From Phytohabitans maris (lineage in GTDB: Bacteria; Actinomycetota; Actinomycetes; Mycobacteriales; Micromonosporaceae): a DNA stretch of 64,000 nucleotides. The translations under genes were made by a program, and so were the position numbers. The notes below the pieces were generated by a model, which was not told the DNA's origin, searched no databases, and saw only the letters and a program-made list of their open reading frames with translations. Position 1 is the stretch's first letter. Each line of letters opens with the position of its first letter. The DNA lies in the NCBI RefSeq assembly GCF_031085175.1, contig NZ_JAVHUY010000028.1, positions 1 through 64,000 on the forward strand, given 5' to 3'. This document shows positions 8,797 through 17,785 of the stretch, piece after piece.

Positions 8797-8918
8797 GTGG
8801 TGAAACCGCGGAGGGTGAGGCCGCGGGAAATGCACCCCAAGAAAACGCTCCGCTGCGCTCCACGTTTCCCCGGGGGCCCCGCGCAGCGGTCCGGACCACG
8901 ACGGACAGAGCGGTAGCC
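8797..8918 (-). repeat. Dispersed repeat, long form
   Basis: Inverted relative to the LacI-linked copies. It has the tail GGTGAAACCGCGGAGGGTGA, then CCGCGGGAAATGCACCCCAA, an AAAACGCTCCGCTGCGCTCC insert absent from short copies, and CGGTCCGGACCACGACGGAC. The flanking gene-free stretch 8538-9019 otherwise holds only GC-rich sequence with two CCACAGTG motifs (8641, 8757) and TACGCT about 50 bases before the clgR start as a possible -10. Confidence 0.7.
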
Positions 8919-9019
8919 CGGAGTCTTCGGCTCTTGACGTCGCTCCGCCAGAGTCGGGCCGGGCTACGCTGAGCGCGAAATCGGCGCTCGCCGCGCCGGC
9001 CCGCGCGTATGGTGAGGCG

Positions 9020-9388
9020 ATGGCGGAGGTGGCGCACATCGGGCCGGGCGGGCGTCGCCGGCATCAGCCGCTGCTGCGCACGCTCGTCGGTGACGTGCTG
9101 CGGCGCCGGCGGCTGGCGCAGCGGCGCACGCTCGCCGACGTCGCGCGGGCGGCCCGCGTCTCGATGCCCTACCTGTCCGAGGTGGAGCGCGGCCGCAAGG
9201 AGGCCAGCTCCGAGGTCCTCGCCGCCGTCTGCGCGGCGCTGGGGCTCGACATCGCCGACCTCCTCGCCGAGGTGCGGCTCCAGCTCGTCACCGTCACCCA
9301 GGTCGCGCCGGTCCACCGCCCGCGGCGCCAGCACCCGGGCGCGTCGCCCGCCCGCCGGCCGGGCGACGTCGTGCTGCTCGCCGCCTGA
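9020..9388 (+). CDS. clgR: ClgR-like XRE-family regulator of clp genes
   Basis: 122 aa. The helix-turn-helix RTLADVARAARVSMPYLSEV followed by ERGRKEASSEVLAAVCAALG is the signature of ClgR, the actinobacterial activator of clp protease genes. The domain occupies about residues 38-85; the tail is basic and unlike known ClgR C-termini. It is convergent with, and 20 bases from, a clpP pair, which strongly supports the call. ClgR is known in other actinobacteria to be itself degraded by Clp; the VVLLAA C-terminus here ends in Ala-Ala, compatible with, but not proof of, Clp recognition. Confidence 0.8.
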   Translation: MAEVAHIGPGGRRRHQPLLRTLVGDVLRRRRLAQRRTLADVARAARVSMPYLSEVERGRKEASSEVLAAVCAALGLDIADLLAEVRLQLVTVTQVAPVHRPRRQHPGASPARRPGDVVLLAA

Positions 9389-9408
9389 CCAAGGGCTCGC
9401 GGCGTGCC

Positions 9409-10017
9409 TCAGGCCGCCGTGCGCAGTTCGCGGGGGCGGCGTTCGATGACCCGGTCGGCCAGGCCGTAGGCCACCGCGTCGGCCGCCGACAGGGTCATGC
9501 TGCGGTCGGTGTCCTCACGGATCCGCGCCACGTCGTGCCCGGTGTGGCGGCTCAGGATCTCGTCCATCTCGGCCCGCACCTTCGACACCTCCTTGGCCTG
9601 TACCGCGAGGTCGGGCAGCGTGCCGCGGGCCTGGCTGGAGGGCTGGTGCAGCGTCACCTTCGCGTGCCGCAGCACCGACCTGCGGCCCGGGGTGCCCGCC
9701 GCCAGCACCACCGCGGCGGCGGAGGCGGCCTGGCCCACGCAGATCGTGGCGATGTCGCAGCGGATGAAGTTCATCGTGTCGTAGATGGCCGTCAGCGCGC
9801 TGAACGAGCCGCCCGGCGAGTTGATGTACATGCCGATCTCCTGCTCGTTCTGCGCCTCCAGGTGCAGCAGCTGGGCGATCACCACGTTGGCCACGCCGTC
9901 GTCGATGTCGGTGCCGAGGAAGATGATGCGCTCGGAGAGCAGCCGCGAGTAGATGTCGTACGCCCGCTCGCCCTGCGACGTCCGCTCGACGACGGTGGGG
10001 ATGAGGTACTGGCTCAC
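9409..10017 (-). CDS. clpP: ATP-dependent Clp protease proteolytic subunit (second of pair)
   Basis: 202 aa from GTG at 10017, which overlaps the upstream clpP stop as GTGA. The catalytic Ser lies in GQAASAAAV (Ser99), His in VTLHQPSSQ (His124), and the Asp in the REDTDRS block near residue 169, so the triad is intact. In actinobacteria two different ClpP subunits form a mixed tetradecamer that degrades proteins unfolded by ClpC/ClpX. The sequence around the Ser is GQAASAA where the more usual form is GxASMG. The ClgR-like gene converges on its 3' end. Confidence 0.93.
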   Translation of the reverse strand: MSQYLIPTVVERTSQGERAYDIYSRLLSERIIFLGTDIDDGVANVVIAQLLHLEAQNEQEIGMYINSPGGSFSALTAIYDTMNFIRCDIATICVGQAASAAAVVLAAGTPGRRSVLRHAKVTLHQPSSQARGTLPDLAVQAKEVSKVRAEMDEILSRHTGHDVARIREDTDRSMTLSAADAVAYGLADRVIERRPRELRTAA

Positions 10018-10631
10018 CGGCCCATCCCCACGAGCGTGCGCGCGCCGGCCGGGCGTACGTCGTCGACGCGGGTCAGGATGTGGTCGATGAGGCCGTAGTC
10101 GCGGGCCTCCTCGGCCGTAAACCACCGGTCCCGCCGGCTGTCCCGCTCGACCTTGTCGATGGGCTGTCCAGTGTGCTCGGACGTGAGCCGCAGCACCGTG
10201 GTGCCGAGCCGGTCGAGCTGCTCGGCGTAGATCTCGACGTCGGCCGCCGTACCGCCGAAGCCGGCCGAGCCCTGGTGCATCAGGATCTGCGCGTGCGGCA
10301 GGCTGAACCGCTTTCCCTCGGTGCCGGCGGTCAGCAGGAACTGCCCCATGCTGCCGGCCAGCCCCATCGCCAGGGTGCTGACGTCGTTGGGGATGAGGCG
10401 CATGGTGTCGTAGATGGCCAGGCCCGCGGTGACCGAGCCGCCAGGCGAGTTGATGTACAGGCTGATGTCGCCGCGCGGGTCCTCGGCCGAGAGCAGGAGC
10501 AGCTGCCCGCAGAGCCGGTTGGCGACCGGGTCGTCCACCTCCGCGCCGAGCACGAGGATGCGTTGGTGGAGCAGGCGCGCGGCCACCTGGTCGTCGAGGG
10601 TGCCAGCGGTCAGTCCGGCCAGGTTCGGCAT
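10014..10631 (-). CDS. clpP: ATP-dependent Clp protease proteolytic subunit (first of pair)
   Basis: 205 aa. Ser94 in GLAGSMGQF, His119 in ILMHQGSAG and Asp in KVERDSRRD make the Ser-His-Asp triad; [12 protein letters not shown] is the conserved handle region. The ATG at 10631 has AAGGGAG eight bases upstream, which fixes the start against an upstream in-frame extension. It is the first gene of a two-gene operon with the next clpP. This looks like the accessory, ClgR-dependent type of clpP pair (as clpP3/P4 in Streptomyces) rather than the housekeeping pair, because no tig or clpX gene is adjacent; that assignment is inference. Confidence 0.93.
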   Translation of the reverse strand: MPNLAGLTAGTLDDQVAARLLHQRILVLGAEVDDPVANRLCGQLLLLSAEDPRGDISLYINSPGGSVTAGLAIYDTMRLIPNDVSTLAMGLAGSMGQFLLTAGTEGKRFSLPHAQILMHQGSAGFGGTAADVEIYAEQLDRLGTTVLRLTSEHTGQPIDKVERDSRRDRWFTAEEARDYGLIDHILTRVDDVRPAGARTLVGMGR

Positions 10632-10689
10632 GTGAGTCTCCCTTGAACAGGCGTCGTTGGACCCACGATGCGGCCGATCCGCGCGGCGC

Positions 10690-10714
10690 ACCAAAGGAAT
10701 CTGCTGTCAGCAGA
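10690..10714 (-). terminator. Candidate terminator after the esterase operon
   Basis: Read on the minus strand, TCTGCTGACAGCAGA is a short perfect stem that includes the esterase stop codon, followed by TTCCTTT. It sits between the end of the sugar-import operon and the clpP promoter region. Strength unknown. Confidence 0.35.
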
Positions 10715-11690
10715 GCAGGGGGCGCAGGAAGTCCAGCTGGCGGCGGAGCTGGTGCGGGCCACCGCCCTCGTGGTCGTTGAACTCCCAGACCACCATCTGC
10801 TTCGGGCCGGCGTAGTGGTGGTAGGCGGCGTAGACCGTCGAGGGTGGACAGACGCGGTCCATCAGCGCGACCGAGAAGAGCGCCGGCGCCGCGCACCGGG
10901 CCGCGAAGGACATGCCGTCGAAGTACGCCAGGGTGGCGAAGACCTCGTCGACCGGCTGGCGGTGGCTGGCGCACCACCGGGCCACCTCCGCGTACGGGCC
11001 GCGGTCGCTGATCCGCACCGCCCGGCTCCAGTGGCACAGGAACGGCAGGTCGCACAGGACGGCGGCGACCGGGCCGGCGAGCGCGGCGGCGGCGAGCGCG
11101 ACGCCGCCGCCCTGGCTCACCCCGGCGACGGCGATCCGGTCGGTGTCCACCATGGACAGCCTGCGGACCGCCTCGACCGCGCAGGCGGCGTCGACGAACG
11201 CGCGCCGGTAGTAGTAGGACTCCGGGTCGCGCAGCCCGCGGACCACCGGCGGAGCGGCGTCGCCGCAGGCCGCGTCGGGGGTCTCGCCACCCTGGCCGCG
11301 GGCGTCGACGACCACGTGGACGTAGCCGGCGCTGGCCCAGAGCAGGTGCTCGACGGGGAGGCCGCGGCCGCCGCCGTAGCCGACGAACTGCACGAGGCAG
11401 GGGAGCGGTCCGGTGCTGGCGGCGGGCAGGGTCAGCCAGGCCTTGACCGGCTCCCCGCCGTACCCGGCGATGGTCAGGTCGTGGGTGACCACGGTGGACA
11501 GTCCGTTGTCGACGGCGGCGAGCCGAGCGGACGCCGCGCTCCCGGTGCGGCCGTAGGCGAGCGCGTGCTTCCAGAACAGGTCGAAGTCGGCCGGCTCGTC
11601 CCGCGGCGGCCGGTACGTGGCGAGCGCCGCGAGGTCGAGGTCGTACGCGGTCGGTGCCGGCGGGTCGCCGGCGTAGGGTACGTCGGGCAC
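10707..11690 (-). CDS. Acetyl xylan esterase / cephalosporin-C deacetylase family hydrolase
   Basis: 327 aa, normal for the AXE1 family (carbohydrate esterase 7). The nucleophile elbow GVSQGGG lies near residue 188; the VVDARGQG block near residue 126 and the terminal FNDHEGG His block complete the expected alpha/beta-hydrolase triad. No signal peptide, so it acts in the cytosol, removing acetyl groups from imported acetylated oligosaccharides. It is the last gene of the CUT1 importer operon, 12 bases after the permease stop. The context makes a xylo-oligosaccharide or similar acetylated sugar the most likely cargo. Confidence 0.88.
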   Translation of the reverse strand: MPDVPYAGDPPAPTAYDLDLAALATYRPPRDEPADFDLFWKHALAYGRTGSAASARLAAVDNGLSTVVTHDLTIAGYGGEPVKAWLTLPAASTGPLPCLVQFVGYGGGRGLPVEHLLWASAGYVHVVVDARGQGGETPDAACGDAAPPVVRGLRDPESYYYRRAFVDAACAVEAVRRLSMVDTDRIAVAGVSQGGGVALAAAALAGPVAAVLCDLPFLCHWSRAVRISDRGPYAEVARWCASHRQPVDEVFATLAYFDGMSFAARCAAPALFSVALMDRVCPPSTVYAAYHHYAGPKQMVVWEFNDHEGGGPHQLRRQLDFLRPLLC

Positions 11691-11702
11691 GCCTACTCCC
11701 TC

Positions 11703-12593
11703 TCACTTTCCCGATCCGGCCAGCAGGCCGCGGACGAAGTAGCGCTGCAGCGCGAAGAAGATCACCATCGGTACGGCCATCGCCACGAACGCCGCCGCGG
11801 TCAGCAGCTGCCAGCCCTGGCCGGTGGTGGCGCTGACCAGGTTGCTCACCGCGACGGTCAGCGGGGCGACACCCGGGTCGCCGCCGAGGAAGATGAGCGC
11901 GATCAGCAGGTCGTTCCAGACCCAGATGAACTGGAAGATGGCGACCGACGCGATGGCCGGCCCGGAGACCGGCACCGCCACCCGCAGGAACGCGGTCAAC
12001 GTGGACGCTCCGTCCAGGGCCGCCGCCTCGAACAGCTCGTCCGGCAGCGCGGCGAAGAACGTCCGGAGTAGATAGACGGCGAACGGCAGCCCGAAACCCA
12101 GGTGCACCAGCCAGATTCCGGCGAACGTGCCGGTCAGCCCGGCCGCGTTGTAGAGGCGGAGCACGGGTACGAGCGTCATCTGCAGCGGCAGCGCGAGCAG
12201 CGCCACCATCGCGACCGTGACCGCGCGGCGCCCGGCGAAGGACATGCGGGCCAGCGCGAACGCGGCCACCGAACCGACCGCCACCATCGCGGCCACCGCC
12301 GGGACGGTGATGAGCAGGCTGTTGGCGAGCGCGGTGCCGAACCCGCCGGTGGCCAGCACGTCCCGGTAGTTGCCGGTGGTGAGCGTCCCCTCGCCGGCCC
12401 GCCACCAGCCGGTGGTGGAGATGTCGTACGCCGGCCGGAACGAACTGACCAGCAGCCCCAGCACCGGCACCGTCCACACTCCACAGACGAGCAGGAGCGT
12501 GAGGTGGGTGGGGATCCGGTGTGGACGGACCCGCTTCGCGGTCACGGTCGCCGGCCGTACGGTCGTGTCCGGCCGGGTCAGCAGCTGGGTCAT
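11703..12593 (-). CDS. CUT1 sugar ABC permease (MalG type)
   Basis: 296 aa, with about six membrane segments. The cytoplasmic EAA loop is [20 protein letters not shown], where the ATPase docks. The start ATG overlaps the stop of the upstream permease as ATGA (12590-12593), so the two are translationally coupled. It pairs with the MalF-type permease to form the import channel for an oligosaccharide. No ATPase gene is in the operon; in actinobacteria a shared MsiK-type ATPase normally energises such systems. Confidence 0.92.
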   Translation of the reverse strand: MTQLLTRPDTTVRPATVTAKRVRPHRIPTHLTLLLVCGVWTVPVLGLLVSSFRPAYDISTTGWWRAGEGTLTTGNYRDVLATGGFGTALANSLLITVPAVAAMVAVGSVAAFALARMSFAGRRAVTVAMVALLALPLQMTLVPVLRLYNAAGLTGTFAGIWLVHLGFGLPFAVYLLRTFFAALPDELFEAAALDGASTLTAFLRVAVPVSGPAIASVAIFQFIWVWNDLLIALIFLGGDPGVAPLTVAVSNLVSATTGQGWQLLTAAAFVAMAVPMVIFFALQRYFVRGLLAGSGK

Positions 12594-13561
12594 CGGGTGC
12601 TCCCCCGGGTGGCGCGGGCGTTGAGGACCAGGATCGGCGCGGCGAGCAGGGTGAGCAGGACCGCGATCGCGCTCGCCCGGCCGTAGTCCTGGTCGACGAA
12701 GAGCTGCCGGTACATGAGGTTGGCGATGACGTCGGTGCGGTAGTTGCCGTTCGTCATCACGTACACGATGTCGAACGCCTTGAAGGCGCTGACCGCGAGG
12801 AGCGTGGCGGTGACCGCGATGGTCGGGCGCAGCTCCGGCAGCGTGACGTGGCGGAACGCCTGCCACGGGCCGGCCCCGTCGATCCGGGCCGCCTCGTGCA
12901 GTTCGGCCGGCACCGCCTTGAGCGCCGCGGAGAGGATGACCGTGGCGAACCCGGCGCTCATCCACACGCCGACGGCGATGAGCGCGGCGTTGTTGGTGCG
13001 GGTGTCCACGAGCCAGGCGACCGGGGCGGCGCCGGCGGCGGTGAGCACCGCGTTGAGCGTGCCGGTCTGCGGCAGGCCGGGCGGCCGGTACTGGTACATG
13101 AACCGCCAGATCACCGCGCCGGCCACGAACGGGATCGCGGTCGGCAGCACTACCGCCGCCTTGGCCACCGCCTCGTAGCGGACCCGGTCGGTCAGCACGG
13201 CGACCAGGAGCCCGACGGCGAGGCAGCCGCCGGTGAGCAGCACCAGCCACAGCAGGTTGTTGCGCAGCGCGGTGTGCACCTCGCCGCTGGTGGCCAGGTA
13301 GTGGTAGTTGTCCAGCCCGGCCCACGCGCCCGAGCCGGCGTCGCGCAGCGAGAGCCACACCGTGTTGGCCAGCGGCCAGGCGAGGAAGACGCCGACGGGC
13401 ACCAGCGCGGGCGCCAGCCAGAGCCAGGGCACCAGCCGGCGGTGGAGGCGCTCCGGAAGCACCGCCTCCAGCCGGCCGACCAGCCAGAGCCAGCCGAGCA
13501 CGAGCAGCGGTACGCCGACCGTGAAGGCGAGCGCGGCGAGCAGGCGGGTCGTCGGGACCAT
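12590..13561 (-). CDS. CUT1 sugar ABC permease (MalF type)
   Basis: 323 aa with an N-terminal hydrophobic pair of helices, then the permease core. The EAA loop [20 protein letters not shown] (near residue 215) is textbook for this class. It is four bases after the solute-binding gene stop and overlaps the next permease by four bases. Its partner proteins are the binding lipoprotein upstream and the MalG-type permease downstream. Confidence 0.93.
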   Translation of the reverse strand: MVPTTRLLAALAFTVGVPLLVLGWLWLVGRLEAVLPERLHRRLVPWLWLAPALVPVGVFLAWPLANTVWLSLRDAGSGAWAGLDNYHYLATSGEVHTALRNNLLWLVLLTGGCLAVGLLVAVLTDRVRYEAVAKAAVVLPTAIPFVAGAVIWRFMYQYRPPGLPQTGTLNAVLTAAGAAPVAWLVDTRTNNAALIAVGVWMSAGFATVILSAALKAVPAELHEAARIDGAGPWQAFRHVTLPELRPTIAVTATLLAVSAFKAFDIVYVMTNGNYRTDVIANLMYRQLFVDQDYGRASAIAVLLTLLAAPILVLNARATRGSTR

Positions 13562-13565
13562 TGGC

Positions 13566-14921
13566 TCAGCCCTCGTACGCGCCGGCCCGGGCCCGCTCCA
13601 GCGTGGCGAGCTGGGCGTCCAGTGTGGACGGCTTCTCGACGTACGCGAGGACGGCCTTGAGGAACGCCTGGGTCATCGCGAGCGGCATCGCGTTCTGGGC
13701 GGCGTACTGCACGGTCTTCGCGTCGGCGTAGACGCTGGCGGCGCGGCGGGACAGCAGGGAGCTGTACGCGTCGAGCGGCGTGCGGCGGTTGGCGGCGATC
13801 CACTGGCCGGTGCCGGCGACCAGCGCGCTGAACTCGGGCGTGGTCACGTACCGCATGAAGGCCCGCCCCTGCGGGGTGTCCTTGAGCAGCGCGAGTGTCT
13901 CGCCGGAGATCTCGACCGAGCCGGCCCGCGCCGGGTCTACCGGCGGGAACGGGAAGAAGTCGATGTCGGTGCCGGCCACCACGCCGGGCACCGTCTGGGC
14001 GAGCGCGTTGCCGAGGAAGTCGGCCTGCACGTGGAGGTGGCAGGCGGGCGGGTCGGCGAAGAGCCCCTGCGGGCTGGAGTTGAAGTCGGTGGTGAGCACG
14101 GCGGTCGGGCCGCCGCTGACCTGCTCGGCGTCGGTGGCGATCGCGCCGAAGCGCTCGAACGCCTGCCGGATCTGCGGCGCGGTCCAGGGCAGCTCGCCCC
14201 GCCACCACTTGGTGAAGACCTCGGGTCCGGCCTGCTGCAGCACGAACTCCTCTATCCACACCGCACCCGGCCAGCCGCTGCTCGGCCCGGACTCCAGGCC
14301 GATGCACCACGGGGTGGTGCCGGTGGCCGACGTCCGCTGCGCCCAGCCGGCCAGCTCCTCCCAGGACGCGGGCGGCTTGGGACCCTGGTACGTCTTCGGG
14401 TCGTACCAGACCAGGCCCTGCACGGCCGTGTTGTAGAAGACGCCGTAGAGCTTGCCGTCCACAGTGGAGAGGCCGGTCAGCCCCTCCGGGTAGTCGGCGC
14501 GGACCGCGGCCATGTCGAGGAACGGGTCGAGCGCGACGAGCCGGCCCTGCTCGGCGAGCTGGGCGACCTGGCCGGCGCTGGGGTTGGAGACGACGTCGGG
14601 CGGGTTGCCGCCGGCGACGCGGGTCTGCAGGACGGCGAAGACGTCGCCGGTGCTCTCGTACTTGATCTCTATGCCGGTCGCCTCCTCGAAGGGGGCGAAG
14701 GTGCCGAGGTAGGCGTCGAGCTGCGGGCCGCTCAGGACGCCGAGCAGGTTGAGGGTACCGCCAGGTTTCTCGCCGCCGGCGGCGCGAACGGCGGCGTCGC
14801 GGGCGGCCTGGAGCCGGTCGGCGGCCTGCGCGGGTGGTGCCTGGGTCGAGGAGCCGGATCCGCCGCAGCCGGCGGTGAGCAGGACGGCGAGCGTGGCGGC
14901 GGCGAGGGGTCGCTTTCTCAC
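13566..14921 (-). CDS. CUT1 extracellular sugar-binding lipoprotein
   Basis: 451 aa from the GTG at 14921, which has GGGAGGG eight bases upstream and puts the lipoprotein signal at the N-terminus (RKRPLAAATLAVLLTAGCGG, acylated Cys near residue 18). The remainder is an extracellular solute-binding protein of the family-1 type, with the Trp-rich sugar-contact segments expected of oligosaccharide binders. First gene of a four-gene operon (binding protein, two permeases, esterase). Expression is probably controlled by the divergent LacI gene through the operators at 15001-15033. Confidence 0.9.
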   Translation of the reverse strand: MRKRPLAAATLAVLLTAGCGGSGSSTQAPPAQAADRLQAARDAAVRAAGGEKPGGTLNLLGVLSGPQLDAYLGTFAPFEEATGIEIKYESTGDVFAVLQTRVAGGNPPDVVSNPSAGQVAQLAEQGRLVALDPFLDMAAVRADYPEGLTGLSTVDGKLYGVFYNTAVQGLVWYDPKTYQGPKPPASWEELAGWAQRTSATGTTPWCIGLESGPSSGWPGAVWIEEFVLQQAGPEVFTKWWRGELPWTAPQIRQAFERFGAIATDAEQVSGGPTAVLTTDFNSSPQGLFADPPACHLHVQADFLGNALAQTVPGVVAGTDIDFFPFPPVDPARAGSVEISGETLALLKDTPQGRAFMRYVTTPEFSALVAGTGQWIAANRRTPLDAYSSLLSRRAASVYADAKTVQYAAQNAMPLAMTQAFLKAVLAYVEKPSTLDAQLATLERARAGAYEG

Positions 14922-15000
14922 GAGGGTGCCCTCCCTCTGTCGGTGGGGTGTGCGGTGGGGTGTCAAGCCATGACGGCAATGGAACGCCCGTGTTACAAAC

Positions 15001-15033
15001 TTGTCAAGCGCTTCGCTCGAAGCACTTCGAAGA
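15001..15033. promoter_or_regulatory. Paired LacI operators over the importer promoter
   Basis: TCAAGCGCTTCG (15004-15015) and TTCGAAGCACTTCGAA-type sequence (15017-15032) are two overlapping or adjacent palindromes with the AAGCGCTT-like core typical of LacI-family sites. On the minus strand a perfect TTGACA (15002-15007) lies inside the first site, 17 bases from TTCCAT, a weak -10. Binding here would block the importer promoter and could also repress the LacI gene on the other side. Confidence 0.6.
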
Positions 15034-15139
15034 ATCGGCTAACCTGGGTCCGTCGTCAGGTTTCAGGTCCCGGGTCCCGATGGCCGTCGGGTCCCGGGTG
15101 GTCGCCGGTGCGCTTCGGCGCCGGCGTGAGGAGGGCGAT

Positions 15140-16132
15140 GTGACCGACAAGGTCACCATCTACGAGGTCGCCGCGCGGGCGGGCGTGAGCATCTCCACGG
15201 TGTCGCTGGTGCTCAACTCGCCCACCCGCGTGCGCCAGGCGACCCGGGAGCGGGTGCTCACCGCCGCCGACGAGCTGGGCTTCGTGCCCAAGGCCGACGC
15301 GGTCACCCGGGCCCGCAAGGGGGTCGGCCGGATCGGCGTGATCGCCCCGTTCAGCTCGTACCCGTCGTTCAGCCGCCGCCTGGCCGGCGTCTTCGCCGCG
15401 ATCGGCGCGGAAGCCCTGGAGGTCGTGGTCTTCGACCAGCAGTCGGCCGCCTCGGCCAGCTCACCGCTGCTCGCCAGCCTCCCCATCACCCGCCGCCTCG
15501 ACGGCCTCATCATCATGGGGCTCCCGCTGGAAGACGCGGTCGTCGAGCGGCTGCGCGCCCAGCGCCTCCCCACCGTCGTGCTCGACTCGCCCCGGCCGCG
15601 CTTCGAGGCCGTGGTCACCGACGACGAGGCCGGCGGCGAGCTTGTCGCGCGGTACCTGGCCGAGCGGGGCCACCGCCGATTCGGGTACGTGGGGGAGGCA
15701 CAGCGTTCGCACGCCTACGTGTCGCCGTCGGAGAGCCGCCTCGCCGGCTTCCGCCGGGTGGTCGACGGGGGCCTGCCCGACGAGGCGGTGCGGCTCGTGC
15801 GGCACGACGTCGGCCAGGCGCGGGCGGCCACCCACGAGCTTCTGGACCTCGCCGACCCGCCCACCGCGATCTTCGCGCACGACGACACCCTCGCCGGCGG
15901 GGTGCTCGCCGCCGCGCGGGACCGCGGCCTGGCGGTGCCGGGAGACCTCGCCGTGGTCGGCTTCGACGACTCGGACCTGGCCCAGGCGCTGGACCTGACG
16001 ACGGTCCGCCAGCCGTTCGAGGAGTCGGGGCGGCTGGCGCTGCGGGCCCTGCTCGACCAGATGCAGGGCAGCCCGACCGGCCGCCGCACGACGGTCCTCG
16101 ACCTCGAACTCGTGGTGAGAGCCACGGCATAG
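15140..16132 (+). CDS. LacI-family transcriptional regulator
   Basis: 330 aa from a GTG start preceded by GAGGAGGGCG, which gives a compact N-terminus with the helix-turn-helix at residues 5-30 (VTIYEVAARAGVSISTVSLV). The remainder is the sugar-sensing domain, ending with the VVRATA tail. It faces the CUT1 importer operon and is the likely repressor of it, sensing the imported oligosaccharide. A dispersed repeat begins immediately after its stop codon and a long hairpin follows. Confidence 0.92.
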   Translation: MTDKVTIYEVAARAGVSISTVSLVLNSPTRVRQATRERVLTAADELGFVPKADAVTRARKGVGRIGVIAPFSSYPSFSRRLAGVFAAIGAEALEVVVFDQQSAASASSPLLASLPITRRLDGLIIMGLPLEDAVVERLRAQRLPTVVLDSPRPRFEAVVTDDEAGGELVARYLAERGHRRFGYVGEAQRSHAYVSPSESRLAGFRRVVDGGLPDEAVRLVRHDVGQARAATHELLDLADPPTAIFAHDDTLAGGVLAAARDRGLAVPGDLAVVGFDDSDLAQALDLTTVRQPFEESGRLALRALLDQMQGSPTGRRTTVLDLELVVRATA

Positions 16133-16133
16133 G

Positions 16134-16190
16134 GCTACCGCGACGTCCGTCGTGGTCCGGACCGTCGCTCCCGCGGCCTCACCCGCCCCC
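16134..16190 (+). repeat. Dispersed intergenic repeat, copy after the second LacI gene
   Basis: Short form: GCTACCGCGACGTCCGTCG, GTGGTCCGGACCGTCG, CTCCCGCGGCCTCACCC. It starts within two bases of the LacI stop, in the same orientation relative to the gene as the copies after the other two LacI genes. Confidence 0.8.
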
Positions 16191-16197
16191 CACCTCG

Positions 16198-16251
16198 GTG
16201 ATCGAAGCTCCCTTCACGCCGCTAGAACGACGTGAGGGGAGCTTCGATCAC
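16198..16251. repeat. Long hairpin, family B, copy 1
   Basis: Left arm 16198-16221 begins GTGATCGAAGCTCCCTTCAC; loop CTAGAA (16222-16227); right arm 16228-16251 ends GAGCTTCGATCAC. 22 of 24 positions pair normally and one more can form a G-T pair. A second copy at 54516-54569 has a different inner stem but also pairs. It lies downstream of the LacI gene and of the converging ABC permease gene, so it could be a two-way terminator, but it lacks a clear T-tract. Confidence 0.8.
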
Positions 16252-16277
16252 AGCCCATCACCCCGACTTCGAAGGCT

Positions 16278-17057
16278 CTAGGTGGAGACCTGCCGGAAGC
16301 GGCGGACCGCCAGCGGCACGGCCAGCGCCAGGATGGCAGCCGTCCAGGCCAGCGCGGACGCGACCGCGCCGGCGGCGGGCTCGCCCCGCATCAGGGCCCG
16401 CACCGCGTCGATCACGGCGGTCAGTGGCTGGTGCGCGGCCAGCGGGCGCAGCCACGCCGGCATCGTCTCCACCGGCACCAGCGCGCTGGAGGCGAACATC
16501 AGCGGGAAGACCACCAGGATGCCGGCGGCGAGCGCGGCCTCACCGCCCCGGGCGCGCAGGCCGAGGTAGGTGAAGAGCCAGGTCAGCGCGTACCCGAAGG
16601 CGACCGTGAGCGCGACCGCGCCGGCCGTGGCGAGCGGGCCGCCGGGCGTCCGCAAGCCGACCAGCGTGCCGGCGGCGAGCATCGCGAGGACCACGAAGAG
16701 GTTGCGCCCGGCGTCGGCGAGGGTGCGGCCGGCCAGTACCGCCGGCGCCGACATCGGCAGCGTCCGGAACCGCTCGATCGTGCTGCTGGCCAGGTCTTCC
16801 GCCACGCCGACCGCGGTCTTCGCGCTGTCCCAGGCGACCACCTGCACGAGCACGCCGGGCACGAGCCAGTCGACGTACCGCATGCCGGGCGTGGCCACCG
16901 CACCGCCGAACACCTGCGTGAACAGCAGCACCAGCAGCACCGGCTGGGCCGTGGAGAGCAGCAGCAGCTCGGGCTGGCGGCGCCAGTGCCGCAGGCTCCG
17001 CCCGGCCAGCACGAAGGTGTCCGCGACGCTCCACCGTAGAGTGTCCACAGTGCTCAC
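16278..17057 (-). CDS. ABC-2 type permease (DrrB-like exporter)
   Basis: 259 aa with six hydrophobic segments and the ABC-2 pattern seen in daunorubicin-type exporters ([11 protein letters not shown] near residue 62, [17 protein letters not shown] near residue 95). It overlaps the stop of the upstream ATPase gene as GTGA (17054-17057). It should form the membrane part of an exporter for a hydrophobic small molecule. The exported compound cannot be inferred, but the operon begins with a xenobiotic-type acetyltransferase, which suggests drug or metabolite handling. Confidence 0.9.
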   Translation of the reverse strand: MSTVDTLRWSVADTFVLAGRSLRHWRRQPELLLLSTAQPVLLVLLFTQVFGGAVATPGMRYVDWLVPGVLVQVVAWDSAKTAVGVAEDLASSTIERFRTLPMSAPAVLAGRTLADAGRNLFVVLAMLAAGTLVGLRTPGGPLATAGAVALTVAFGYALTWLFTYLGLRARGGEAALAAGILVVFPLMFASSALVPVETMPAWLRPLAAHQPLTAVIDAVRALMRGEPAAGAVASALAWTAAILALAVPLAVRRFRQVST

Positions 17058-17785
17058 GCGGCCACCCCGGTCAGCGCCAGGAACGCGGCGTCCAGTGAGG
17101 AGCGTCCGGTGCGGTGCTTGAGCTGCTCGGCCGTGCCCTCCGCGACGACCCGCCCGTGGTCGACCACCACGACCCGGTCGGCGAGGCGGTCGGCCTCCTC
17201 CAGGTACTGGGTGGTGAGCAGCACGCTCGTCCCGGCCGCCACCAGCTCGGCGACCACCGTCCAGAGCTGCTCGCGGCGCAGCGGGTCGAGCCCGGTGGTC
17301 GGCTCGTCGAGGAAGAGCACCGGCGCGTGCGCGACCAGGCTGGCGGCGAGGTCGAGGCGGCGGCGCATGCCACCGGAGTACGTGCGGGCCAGCCGGTCGG
17401 CCGCCCCGGCCAGGTCGAAGCGGTCGAGCAGCTCACCGGCCCGCCGCGCCGCCGCGCCCCGGGACAGTCGGTGCAACCGTCCGAAGAGGACGAGGTTTTC
17501 CCGCCCGGTGAGCCGCCCGTCGACCGCCGCGTACTGGCCGGCGACGCCGATCGCCGCCCGTACCCGCCGGGGCTGCCGGACCACGTCGAAGCCGGCCACC
17601 TCCGCGCGGCCGCCGTCCGGCGCGAGCAGCGTGGTCAGGATCTTGACCGTGGTGCTCTTGCCGGCCCCGTTGGGGCCGAGGAGCGCCAGCACGCTGCCCG
17701 CGGGCACCTCCAGGTCGACGCCCCGCAGCGCCGCGACGCCCTGGTACCCCTTGCGCAGCCCCTCGGCCCGGATGGCCGCCCTCAC
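17054..17785 (-). CDS. ABC transporter ATPase (DrrA-like exporter)
   Basis: 243 aa. Walker A is GPNGAGKST (near residue 36), the signature is [10 protein letters not shown], and Walker B is [12 protein letters not shown], all intact. The family pattern ([19 protein letters not shown], then a C-terminal [13 protein letters not shown] segment) matches DrrA-type drug exporters. It is shorter at the C-terminus than typical DrrA (about 310-330 aa). It is coupled by GTGA overlaps to the acetyltransferase upstream and to the permease downstream. Confidence 0.92.
   Translation of the reverse strand: MRAAIRAEGLRKGYQGVAALRGVDLEVPAGSVLALLGPNGAGKSTTVKILTTLLAPDGGRAEVAGFDVVRQPRRVRAAIGVAGQYAAVDGRLTGRENLVLFGRLHRLSRGAAARRAGELLDRFDLAGAADRLARTYSGGMRRRLDLAASLVAHAPVLFLDEPTTGLDPLRREQLWTVVAELVAAGTSVLLTTQYLEEADRLADRVVVVDHGRVVAEGTAEQLKHRTGRSSLDAAFLALTGVAA

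Noticed and set aside
9409-12477. A 1022-codon open frame on the minus strand
   Set aside because: Only its last 202 codons are a gene (clpP); the rest runs in the wrong frame through clpP, an esterase and a permease and is Arg/Ala/Pro-rich without family features.
16198-16251. Hairpin considered as a simple intrinsic terminator
   Set aside because: There is no T-tract on either side, and a second copy with compensated stem changes suggests a specific repeat family.
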